From contig CAWDDB010000021.1 in assembly GCA_963800975.1 (NCBI GenBank), positions 310,001 through 374,000 of the forward strand: 64,000 nt of DNA. The letters run 5' to 3'. The stretch comes from JALYGY01 sp963800975. GTDB lineage: Bacteria; Actinomycetota; Rubrobacteria; Rubrobacterales; Rubrobacteraceae. Of the stretch, positions 50,596 to 57,789 are shown piece by piece (the first letter of the stretch is position 1; every line of letters begins with the position of its first letter). The notes beneath the pieces were generated by a model. The model was not told where the DNA came from. It was given only the letters and a program-made list of their open reading frames with translations, and searched no databases. Both the position numbers and the translations under genes were made by a program.

Positions 50596-51381
50596 ATGAG
50601 AAGGGCGTATCTGTTGGCGGTCGTGGTGGGCGCGCTGGTGGCGGCCTTCGCGGGGGCGGCCTTGGCCGCGAACGTCGAGTGCACCGGCGGGCGCTGCGAG
50701 GGCACCGTCCGCGACGACTTCATAGAGGGCACCGACCGGCGCGACATCATCTTCGCCCTGGACGGCTTCGACGAGGTGTTCGCCCTGGCCGGCCCGGACG
50801 AGCTCAACGGCGGCAAGAGCGGCGACGATTTGTTCGGCGGCAACGCCAACGACGCCTACTTCGGCGGCCAGGGCAACGACGAACTCTCCGAGTTCGAGGG
50901 CGTGGGCGCCAACTCGGGCGAGGACGAGATGGACGGCGGCCCCGGCTCCGACTACATGGAGGGCAACGACGGCGACGACGTCCTCAAGGGCGGCGACGGC
51001 AACGACATCGGGCCGGGGGTGGCGGACACCCAGATGTTCGGCGACGATGGCGACGACAGGCTCTTCGGCGGCCGCGGCCAGGACGGGCTGGAAGGCGAGG
51101 AGGGCACCGACGAGCACTACGGGGGCGCGGGCGACGACTTCATCGACGCCGCCGCCAACGAAGACCCCGGCCCGGAGGACGCGCGCGACGTGGTGGACTG
51201 CGGGGAGGGCTTCGACCGGGCGGAGGTGCTCCCCAACGACGTCGTGCGCGCCAACTGCGAGCGCGTGGAGGTGGAGACGGCGCCCCCCGTGGCGGCCTCC
51301 GGGACGGCCCAAGCAGACGACGACGAAGAGCAGCGGCGCCAGAGGGAGGCCTTCGCGCGGAGGAACGCCGCCACGCCCTAG
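50596..51381 (+). CDS. Secreted hemolysin-type (RTX-like) calcium-repeat protein
   Basis: Exported protein of 261 residues from ATG 50596 (AGGGGAGG upstream). The signal peptide LLAVVVGALVAAFAGAALAA is followed by ECTGGRCEGTV and then a run of nonapeptide-like calcium repeats: LNGGKSGDDLFGGNANDAY, FGGQGNDEL, MDGGPGSDYMEGNDGDDVLK, FGDDGDDRLFGGRGQDGLE, YGGAGDDFID. A DVVDCGEGFDRAEVLPNDVV block and NCERVEVE near the end match the 13.5-kb and 51.7-kb proteins. The acidic tail (QADDDEEQRRQREAF) is hydrophilic. A beta-roll surface protein is likely; no protease or toxin domain is present. Confidence 0.78.
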   Translation: MRRAYLLAVVVGALVAAFAGAALAANVECTGGRCEGTVRDDFIEGTDRRDIIFALDGFDEVFALAGPDELNGGKSGDDLFGGNANDAYFGGQGNDELSEFEGVGANSGEDEMDGGPGSDYMEGNDGDDVLKGGDGNDIGPGVADTQMFGDDGDDRLFGGRGQDGLEGEEGTDEHYGGAGDDFIDAAANEDPGPEDARDVVDCGEGFDRAEVLPNDVVRANCERVEVETAPPVAASGTAQADDDEEQRRQREAFARRNAATP

Positions 51382-51447
51382 CCGGCGAAGCTCGCCACGT
51401 CCAGGTGCTCCTAGGCTACCGGCAGTGCCACGGACCCTTTTTTAGTA

Positions 51448-51486
51448 GGCGGGAGGCTCCTTCTCCGGGGGCCTCCCGCCTCTATT
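51448..51486 (+). terminator. Terminator after the 50.6-kb calcium-repeat gene
   Basis: A 10-bp perfect stem (51448-51457 with 51471-51480) around a 13-nt loop is followed by TCTATT, where the next repeat A copy begins. Confidence 0.75.
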
Positions 51487-51519
51487 CACCCAACCTCGTA
51501 GAATCGGTGTTCTCGGAAG
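51483..51519 (+). repeat. Intergenic repeat A, copy 5
   Basis: TATTCACCCAAC (51483-51494) and GTTCTCGGAAG (51509-51519), 14 nt apart, sit directly behind a terminator stem and just before module B copy 2. Confidence 0.78.
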
Positions 51520-51529
51520 TTTGCGAGGC

Positions 51530-51651
51530 TAGCCAATTTGGGCTAGGAAAAGATAGGCCATATGGGGGATGTGCCGAACGTGGCTTGGCTGCTACGATGC
51601 CGCTTGCATGGACATGCTAGGGCGGACCCCTCCCCCGGTAACTCCGCCCCA
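51530..51651 (+). promoter_or_regulatory. Duplicated promoter/leader module B, copy 2
   Basis: About 120 nt matching 46546-46669. It has CCATATGGGGGAT (ending 51570), TGC-TACGAT (TACGAT 51593-51598) and a leader hairpin GGGCGGA/TCCGCCC ending at 51650, 20 nt before the TTG start. The middle 55 nt differ from copy 1 at only about two positions. Confidence 0.65.
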
Positions 51652-51669
51652 CCGAACAAGGAGGGAGCC

Positions 51670-52305
51670 TTGAGCAGGAGAGCAGCGGTACTGTTGTTGG
51701 CCACGATGGCCCTGACCCTATTGGTGGCTAGCGGGGTGGCTTGGGCGGTCAACAAGATAGGCACTGCTGGCCCTGACACTTTGAGGGGAACCAACGGGGC
51801 CGATAACCTCATAGGCAACGGCGGCAACGACAGGCTCTTCGCGTTGCGTGGCCGCGACAACCTGGTGGGCGGGGCGGGCAAGGATTGGGTTGATACCCAT
51901 CCAGAGGGATTTCGCAGAGGCGACAAGAAACTGCTTGGTGGTCCCGGCAACGATTTAGTTGTCGGCGGCTGGAGCTCCGACAAGGTGGTAGGCGAAGAGG
52001 GTAACGACCTTCTAATCGACGGCCCGGAGCGCGATGTCAGGTTAGATTTTGTCTCTGGGGGAGCGGGCACCGACGTGCTCCTCGTTGCCACCCCACGCCT
52101 AAGGGTTGCAACCGAGGACATAGTGAGGTGCGGCAGCGGCTTCGACCGGGTGTTCGCCGACACAAAAGATGTGGTCGCCCGCGACTGCGAGAAGGTGGTT
52201 CTCTTTAGGGGAGGCTCGGTTTCAGAGTTTAACGACCTAGAGGACGAATTCTTAGCAGAAGTCCCGCCGAGCTTCTTCGAAGGCCTGCAGCCAGGGCTTT
52301 TCTAG
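51670..52305 (+). CDS. Secreted hemolysin-type (RTX-like) calcium-repeat protein
   Basis: Exported protein of 211 residues from TTG 51670, preceded by AAGGAGGG; upstream in-frame codons fall inside the promoter module and are not translated. The signal peptide AVLLLATMALTLLVASGVAW is followed by a compact set of repeats: TAGPDTLRGTNGADNLIGNG, GNDRLFALRGRDNLVGGAG, LLGGPGNDLVVGG, VSGGAGTDVLLV. As in the other two copies, a CGSGFDRVFADTKDVVARDC block closes the repeat part. It is expected to bind calcium at the cell surface. The extra C-terminal 30 residues are acidic and aromatic with no known family. Confidence 0.76.
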   Translation: MSRRAAVLLLATMALTLLVASGVAWAVNKIGTAGPDTLRGTNGADNLIGNGGNDRLFALRGRDNLVGGAGKDWVDTHPEGFRRGDKKLLGGPGNDLVVGGWSSDKVVGEEGNDLLIDGPERDVRLDFVSGGAGTDVLLVATPRLRVATEDIVRCGSGFDRVFADTKDVVARDCEKVVLFRGGSVSEFNDLEDEFLAEVPPSFFEGLQPGLF

Positions 52306-52798
52306 AGTGGATAGGAGCTAACCCGTCTACCACCGAAAGGGACGAGAGTAGGGGAGAAGGGCGAGTCTTATGGGGCACACCCCTTCATGCCCTTATTCAC
52401 CCAAGTGCTTAGTATCCGTGTTCTCGGAAGGTCATATCCAGCATCCCACATAGCCCAGGTCGGATCGGCACCTCAGAAGGCGTCTGGAGGCCCGGGCGCT
52501 CGAGATCGGGGCATGCACTTTGCTACAGGATTGGATAGTAATGCGACGACGTGCATAAGCATCGGTCCCGCCCTGTCCACGATTTCACGACGTCGACAAT
52601 AGGCGGCACTTGCATCATTCGCGCGGGTGCGGCGAAGCATGTCGCCGTGAAAATGAGCCAGAATGTCGTGGTCGCACTCGACCATCAAGCGACACCAGCA
52701 TCACAAATCACGGCCCTCGCACGAAGCGGCCGTCGCCTCGATGGTGTAGGCGGCAATCAGACGCTTTATTAGACGGTTCTTTTGCTCAAGATGGCAGT
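52306..52798. other. Gene-free spacer before the sugar operon
   Basis: About 490 nt without a supportable gene on either strand and with base composition less G+C-rich than nearby genes. It carries repeat A copy 6 near its left end. The rest contains no tRNA, hairpin with U-tract or recognisable domain fragment. Confidence 0.5.
52394..52430 (+). repeat. Intergenic repeat A, copy 6
   Basis: TATTCACCCAAG (52394-52405) and GTTCTCGGAAG (52420-52430) are 14 nt apart, about 90 nt after the calcium-repeat gene. Confidence 0.72.
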
Positions 52799-52836
52799 CT
52801 TTGTTTATTGACTCAACAAAAGCAGGCATGTTTAAT
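52799..52836 (+). promoter_or_regulatory. Promoter of the sugar operon with XylR-like half-sites
   Basis: TTGACT (52808-52813), a 17-nt spacer and TTTAAT (52831-52836) predict a start at about 52843-52844, 3-4 nt before the regulator ATG, hence a leaderless or nearly leaderless mRNA. TTTGTT (52800-52805) and AACAAA (52815-52820) form an inverted repeat over the -35; these half-sites resemble those of XylR-type ROK repressors of Gram-positive bacteria, though the 9-nt gap is wider. Confidence 0.6.
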
Positions 52837-52846
52837 ACGTTACGTG

Positions 52847-54049
52847 ATGGGAAGCGGGGGCTTGGGAACCTTCGACCGGGGTTCGATACGGACCATGTTG
52901 GACCTCATCAGGTCTGGCCGGGCGCGGACGCGGGCCGAGCTGGCCGAGATGACGGGTTTGACGCGGGCCACCGTATCCCAGCGCGTGGACGCCCTGATCG
53001 AGAAGCGGTTGGTGTACGAGGCGGGTGGGGGGGCGTCAAGGGGTGGGCGGCCGCCGGTGGTGCTCGAGTTCGACCGGGAGGCCGGCGTGGTGCTCGTCGC
53101 CGACCTCGGGGCGACGCATTGCCGGCTAGCGGTTAGCGACCTGGCGGCCGTTCCGCTCGTCGAGCTCGCGGCGGACCTGGAGATCTCCGATGGTCCCGAC
53201 GCGGTCCTGGGCTGGGTGCGGGAGCGCTTCACGGAGTTGTTGGACGAGGCAGGACGGGAGATGAGCGAGGTCCGCGGCATAGGGATAGGCGTGCCTGGGC
53301 CCGTGGACTTCGCCGGGGGCCAGGTGGTACACCCCCCTGTCATGCCGGGCTGGCACGGCGTCGCGATAAAGGACCGATTCGGGGAGGGGTTCGGCGGCGC
53401 GCCGGTCCTCGTGGATAACGACGTCAACATCATGGCGCTTGGGGAGCACAGGGCGAACTGGCAAGATTGCGACCATCTTCTATTCGTAAAGGTTGCGACG
53501 GGGATAGGGTGCGGTGTGATCGCGGGCGGGCACGTCCATCGCGGGGCGCAGGGCGCCGCCGGCGACATAGGGCACGTCAGGATCAGCGGTCACGAGGAGG
53601 CCGTGTGCCGATGCGGCAACGTCGCGTGTGTCGAGGCGGTGGCGGGCGGCTGGGCGCTGGTCCGGCAGCTAACGGAGCTCGGGTACGACGTCCGCGATAG
53701 CAGGGACGTGGTCGAGCTCGTCACGGAGGGGGACCCCGTCGCGACCAGGCTGCTCAGGAGGTCTGGCGAGCTGCTCGGGGAGGTCGTCTCCGAGGCCGTC
53801 AGCTTCTTCAACCCGACCGTCGTCGTGATCGGGGGGGATCTGGCCCACGCCCACGAGCAGCTCTTCGCCGGGGTGAGGGCCGTCGTGTACGGGCGCTCGC
53901 TGCCCCTGGCCACGCACAACCTGGAGATAGTGGCGTCCGAGCTCGACGACCAGGCCGGTGTTATCGGGGCGGCCACGCTCGTCGTCGAGCACGTCCTGCC
54001 CCGGATCGCGGCCGAGGCGGAGGCGGGCCATAGGCGCCGCAGGCGATGA
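52847..54049 (+). CDS. ROK-family transcriptional repressor (XylR/NagC type)
   Basis: A 400-residue regulator. The N-terminal winged helix is RGSIRTMLDLIRSGRARTRA, ELAEMTGLTRATVSQRV with GGRPPVVLEF as the wing end; the sugar-kinase-like ROK domain follows with LVADLGATHCRLAV, GIGVPGPVDF, VLVDNDVNIMALGEH, GAAGDIGHV and the zinc motif CRCGNVACVEAVAGG. ATG 52847 (or GTG 52844) is adjacent to the predicted transcription start. It heads an operon for a sugar ABC transporter, a ketose epimerase-like protein and xylulokinase, so it most likely represses that operon and its own gene until the sugar binds. Confidence 0.9.
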   Translation: MGSGGLGTFDRGSIRTMLDLIRSGRARTRAELAEMTGLTRATVSQRVDALIEKRLVYEAGGGASRGGRPPVVLEFDREAGVVLVADLGATHCRLAVSDLAAVPLVELAADLEISDGPDAVLGWVRERFTELLDEAGREMSEVRGIGIGVPGPVDFAGGQVVHPPVMPGWHGVAIKDRFGEGFGGAPVLVDNDVNIMALGEHRANWQDCDHLLFVKVATGIGCGVIAGGHVHRGAQGAAGDIGHVRISGHEEAVCRCGNVACVEAVAGGWALVRQLTELGYDVRDSRDVVELVTEGDPVATRLLRRSGELLGEVVSEAVSFFNPTVVVIGGDLAHAHEQLFAGVRAVVYGRSLPLATHNLEIVASELDDQAGVIGAATLVVEHVLPRIAAEAEAGHRRRRR

Positions 54050-54098
54050 AGGATTCGGAGTGTCCAGGCGAAACAGTTGCTCGGGTAAGGAGGAAAGG

Positions 54099-55118
54099 AT
54101 GAAGTCGAGGGTCGCGGTGGTACTGGTAGCCGTGCTGGTGTCAGGCGTCGTCGTTGGATGCGGTGGCTCAGGAGACTCGGGCGGTGGGGGCGAGGCGGAC
54201 CGCGTGGGGGTGGTCCTGAAGGCGCTGGACAACCCCTTTTTCGTGGCCATGCAGGATGGCGTCGAGGCCATGTCCGGAGAGCTGAGGGTCAAGGCGAACA
54301 TTCAGGCGGCGCCCGGCGCGGAGGACACGTCGGGCCAGGCGTCCGCGCTCGAGAGCCTCGTCGGACAGGACTACCCGTGCTACCTCGTCAATCCCATCAG
54401 CGGGACCAACCTCGTGCAACCGCTGGCGCAGGCTTCCCAGCAGGGCGCGTCCATCGTAAACATAGACTCCCCCTTGAGCGAAGAGGCGGTGAACAGCGCG
54501 AACATCGAGGTCGCCACGTACATCGGCTCCGACAACGTCGCCGCCGGTCGGACGGGGGGCGAGCGCATGCTCGAGCTGCTCGACGACGGCGACCAGGTCG
54601 CGCTGCTGAACGGCATCAGCGGCAACGTCACGGGCGAGGACAGGCTCAAGGGGTTCGAGGGGGCCGTTGAGGGGGACCTCGAGATCGTGCAGCGGACGCC
54701 GGCCGACTTCGACCGCGAGGAGGCACTCACCGTCACGACCGACATCCTGCGGGCCAACCCCGACCTGGACGGGATCTTCGCCGCCAACGACCTGATGGCG
54801 CTCGGCGCCGTCACCGCGGTGCGCAACGCGGGCAAGGAGGATCAGGTCGATATCATCGGCGTCGACGGCATCGAGGCCGCCCTCGCGGCGATAGAGCGCG
54901 GCGAGCTCTCGGCGACCGTCTCGCAGTACCCCTATGCCATGGGTTCGATGGGGCTCGAAGCGTGCGTGGCGGCCGCGCAGGGGGACGACCTGCCCGCGCA
55001 GGTGGACGCCCCGATAAAGCTCATCACCCAGGACAACGTCGCCGACGCCCAGGAGAACTTCCCGCAGCCGTTCTTCGAGTACGAGAACCCGTTCGGCAAG
55101 CTCGCGGAGAAGGGATGA
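54099..55118 (+). CDS. Sugar ABC transporter substrate-binding lipoprotein
   Basis: Periplasmic-type binding protein of the ribose/allose/xylose class, 339 residues. The lipobox is VVGC near residue 21. VGVVLKALDNPFFVAMQDGV opens the first lobe and the sequence ends with the hinge-return QPFFEYENPF; LDGIFAANDLMALGAVTAVR and DIIGVDGIEAALAAIERGEL are the standard C-lobe motifs for ribose-binding relatives. ATG 54099 follows AAGGAGGAAAGG; its stop overlaps the permease start (ATGA). The specific sugar cannot be deduced, but a pentose or rare ketose would fit the two enzymes encoded downstream. Confidence 0.88.
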   Translation: MKSRVAVVLVAVLVSGVVVGCGGSGDSGGGGEADRVGVVLKALDNPFFVAMQDGVEAMSGELRVKANIQAAPGAEDTSGQASALESLVGQDYPCYLVNPISGTNLVQPLAQASQQGASIVNIDSPLSEEAVNSANIEVATYIGSDNVAAGRTGGERMLELLDDGDQVALLNGISGNVTGEDRLKGFEGAVEGDLEIVQRTPADFDREEALTVTTDILRANPDLDGIFAANDLMALGAVTAVRNAGKEDQVDIIGVDGIEAALAAIERGELSATVSQYPYAMGSMGLEACVAAAQGDDLPAQVDAPIKLITQDNVADAQENFPQPFFEYENPFGKLAEKG

Positions 55119-56092
55119 ACCGGGCGGCCACCGCGCAGGGGGGAACCCTAACCGAGGCCGGCAGGCGGTTGCGCGACCCCGGTTTCTGGGCCGACCGAGC
55201 CGTGATCCTCGCCCTCGGCGTCGTGGTGGTCGTGTTCGGGATCCTCGCCCCGAACTTCCTCACCTTCGGTAATCTGCAGGCCGTGCTCGTCGCGGCGGCC
55301 ATCCTGGTGGTGCTCGCGGTGGGGCAGACCTTCGCGGTGGTCACCGCGGGAATAGACCTCTCGCTCGGGGCGACGCCGACCCTCGCGAGCGTGATGGTCG
55401 GTTACGTCGTCAGCAGGGACGGCGGCATCGCGCTCGCCTGCGGCCTCGCGGTGCTCACGGGCATGGCCTTCGGCGTGCTCAACGGGCTCGTGATCGCGAA
55501 GGGCAGGATCACGGACTTCATAGTCACCCTCGGGGGCTTGAGCGTGGCGACGGGCGCCGCGCTCCTTGTCTCGGGCGGGCAGCCGGTCGAGGTCATCGAC
55601 CCGTTCCTGCTGCAGCTCGCCACCGGCTCTGTGGGCCCGATCGGCTACATGGTGTTGCTCGCGCTCGTGATCGCGCTCGTCGCCCATTTTGTCATGTTCC
55701 GGACAGGCTTTGGCAACCATCTCCTGGCGACGGGGGGCGACAGGGAGGCCGCGCGCAACATGGGGGTCAACGTAGACCGGATCAAGGTCGCCGCCTACGC
55801 CATCTCGGGGTTCCTGGCTGGGGTCGCCGGGATCATGCTCACCGCCCGCGTGGGTTCGGCGGAGCCGGCTGCCAACACGGAGTTCCTGCTCAACTCCGTC
55901 GCCGCGGTGGTCCTCGGCGGGGTAAGCCTCTTCGGGGGGCGCGGCTCCATCGTCGGGCCAGTGGCCGGGGCGCTCCTGCTCACGGCGCTGCTCAACGGCC
56001 TGACCCTGCTTGGGGTCTCGGAGTACTGGCAGCCCATAGCGGTTGGCAGCGTCGTGATCCTGTCCGCCTTCCTGACCCGCTACCAACGGTGA
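55115..56092 (+). CDS. Sugar ABC transporter permease (RbsC-like)
   Basis: Membrane subunit of 325 residues with about 8-10 helices. VLAVGQTFAVVTAGIDLSLG and FVMFRTGFGNHLLATGGDRE with AARNMGVNVDRIKVAAYAIS are the BPD_transp_2 family motifs shared with RbsC, XylH and AlsC. ATG 55115 overlaps the binding-protein stop by 4 nt. A single permease gene implies a homodimeric channel, as in ribose-type transporters. The ATPase gene follows 12 nt downstream. Confidence 0.9.
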   Translation: MNRAATAQGGTLTEAGRRLRDPGFWADRAVILALGVVVVVFGILAPNFLTFGNLQAVLVAAAILVVLAVGQTFAVVTAGIDLSLGATPTLASVMVGYVVSRDGGIALACGLAVLTGMAFGVLNGLVIAKGRITDFIVTLGGLSVATGAALLVSGGQPVEVIDPFLLQLATGSVGPIGYMVLLALVIALVAHFVMFRTGFGNHLLATGGDREAARNMGVNVDRIKVAAYAISGFLAGVAGIMLTARVGSAEPAANTEFLLNSVAAVVLGGVSLFGGRGSIVGPVAGALLLTALLNGLTLLGVSEYWQPIAVGSVVILSAFLTRYQR

Positions 56093-56104
56093 GGGGGTGA
56101 CGAG

Positions 56105-56890
56105 ATGACGGAGACCAACGGCGCAGCGATCCTGCGGGTCGAGAACCTGAGCAAGACGTTCGGCAGCGTCGTGGCCCTGCGGGAGGCGTCGCTCGAGGCC
56201 GGGGACGGCGAGATCACGGCCATCGTCGGCGACAACGGGGCGGGCAAGTCCACCCTCATAAAGTGCGTCTGCGGGGTGCACGGTCCGGACGGCGGCGAGA
56301 TCATCTTCGACGGGCAGGCGGTCCGCTTCAACAGGCCCGAGGACGCGCGCCGCGCGGGGATCGAGACCGTCTACCAGAACCTGGCGCTCGTGGACGACCT
56401 GACGATCTGGCAGAACCTCTTTCTGAACCGCGAGCTCAAGCGCGGCGTCGGCCCCTTCCGCCTGCTCGACCGTGGGGCGATGGCGCGGCGATCCGAGGAG
56501 ATGCTCGCGCGGCTCGACATAAACATACCCTCGGTGCAGGCGCGCGTGCGACGCCTCTCCGGCGGGCAGCGCCAGGCCGTCGCCATAAGCCGCGCCACCG
56601 GGTGGGGGACGCGCCTGATCATCATGGACGAGCCCACCGCTGCCCTGGGCGTGAAGGAGAGCGGCAGGGTCGAGGAGCTCATCCTGCGCCTGCGCGAGGA
56701 GGGTCTCTCCCTGCTAATAATTAGCCACAACTTCGACCAGGTGCTTAGGCTCTCGGACCAGGTCTGGGTCATGCGGGGGGGGCGCGTTGTCGGGGGCCGA
56801 CGCACGAAGGAGACCTCCGGCGATGAGCTCGTCACCATGATAACGGGCGCCTCAGAGGGGAGCGCCGGGGAAAGGGGGGAGGAAAGATGA
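56105..56890 (+). CDS. Sugar ABC transporter ATP-binding protein (single domain)
   Basis: An ATPase of 261 residues with one ABC domain; RbsA and XylG usually have two fused domains, so this is the FrcA-like single-domain form that must dimerise. Walker A is GDNGAGKST, the signature LSGGQRQAVAISRAT, Walker B LIIMDEPTAALG, and the switch histidine lies in LLIISHNFDQVLRLSDQ. ATG at 56105 follows GAGGGGGTGACGAG. Its stop overlaps the next start (ATGA). Confidence 0.9.
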   Translation: MTETNGAAILRVENLSKTFGSVVALREASLEAGDGEITAIVGDNGAGKSTLIKCVCGVHGPDGGEIIFDGQAVRFNRPEDARRAGIETVYQNLALVDDLTIWQNLFLNRELKRGVGPFRLLDRGAMARRSEEMLARLDINIPSVQARVRRLSGGQRQAVAISRATGWGTRLIIMDEPTAALGVKESGRVEELILRLREEGLSLLIISHNFDQVLRLSDQVWVMRGGRVVGGRRTKETSGDELVTMITGASEGSAGERGEER

Positions 56891-57768
56891 ACACCTCAGC
56901 CACGGGCGGACCGCTTTTCGGGGCCCACGCCTTTATCTGGGACGCCGAGTGGTCGCGCGAAGGGGCGGAACGCGTGATCTCCGGCGCCGCCGAGGCGGGC
57001 CTGGACTTCGTCGAGATACCGCTGCTCGACCCGAAGACGATGGACGTCGAGCATACCAGGGAACTCCTGGACCGCTACGGTCTTGGCTGCACCTGCTCGC
57101 TCGGTCTCCCCAGGGAGTTCCACCTGCCCTTCGATCCCGGGGGCGCCGAGAGGTTTCTGGCGGAGACGGTCGAGCTGACGGCCGCCCTCGGCTCCGGCGT
57201 CCTGACCGGCTGCCTCTACACCCACCTCGGCACCCTGACGGGCCGTCCCCCGGAGCCGGGGGAGCTGGAGGCGGTGGTGCGCGTGCTCAAGAGCACTGCC
57301 CGGCGCGCAGCGGGCTACGACGTCGAGCTCGGCATCGAGGCCGTCAACCGCTACGAGACCTACCTGATCAACCTGGCGTCCCAGATGAGCGACGTGCTCG
57401 ACGAGATCGACGAGCCCAACGTCTTCGCCCACCTCGACACCTACCACATGAACATCGAGGAGAAGGGCTTCTACAGGCCGATACTGTCCCTCGGTCCTCG
57501 CCTGAGGTACATCCACCTCTCCGAGTCGGACCGCGGCACGCCGGGGACGGGGAACGTCCACTGGGACGACGTCTTCAGGGGCCTGAAGGACGCCTCGTAC
57601 GACGGCGCGCTGGTGATGGAGTCCTTCGCCGCCGTGAACGAGGCGATAATCGGCGCGACCGCGCTGTGGCGCGACGTGGTCGGTGACCCGGACGCCCTGG
57701 TAACCGACGGCCTCGCCTTTCTGCGAGGGAAGGGAGCCGAGCACGGCCTCCTGAAGCCTTCCGGGTAG
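56887..57768 (+). CDS. Ketose 3-epimerase-like TIM-barrel protein (tagatose/psicose epimerase family)
   Basis: A 293-residue xylose-isomerase-like barrel. The metal and catalytic residues of D-tagatose/D-psicose 3-epimerases are recognisable: LGIEAVNRYETYLIN (first catalytic glutamate), AHLDTYHMNIEE (metal aspartate and histidine), YIHLSESDRGTPGTGNVHWD (metal histidine and substrate-binding residues) and ALVMESFA (second glutamate). Enzymes of this family epimerise C-3 of ketoses, and some interconvert D-ribulose and D-xylulose, which would feed the kinase encoded next. ATG 56887 overlaps the ATPase stop by 4 nt. The true substrate is inferred. Confidence 0.82.
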   Translation: MNTSATGGPLFGAHAFIWDAEWSREGAERVISGAAEAGLDFVEIPLLDPKTMDVEHTRELLDRYGLGCTCSLGLPREFHLPFDPGGAERFLAETVELTAALGSGVLTGCLYTHLGTLTGRPPEPGELEAVVRVLKSTARRAAGYDVELGIEAVNRYETYLINLASQMSDVLDEIDEPNVFAHLDTYHMNIEEKGFYRPILSLGPRLRYIHLSESDRGTPGTGNVHWDDVFRGLKDASYDGALVMESFAAVNEAIIGATALWRDVVGDPDALVTDGLAFLRGKGAEHGLLKPSG

Positions 57769-57789
57769 GCCCCGAAACGTGGCCAGCCG

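Noticed and set aside
45558..52430. Repeat A as integron attC sites of a gene-cassette array
   Set aside because: The left half (ACCCAAC) fits the RYYYAAC box, but the right half GTTCTCGG does not fit GTTRRRY, the two halves are not complementary, and genes between copies run in both directions.
52551..52772. Short open frames in the spacer before the sugar operon
   Set aside because: No start with ribosome site, no recognisable residues or domains on either strand.
52860..52885. GGTTCGA-like string resembling a tRNA T-loop
   Set aside because: It lies within the ROK coding sequence and no acceptor, D or anticodon stems can be folded around it.
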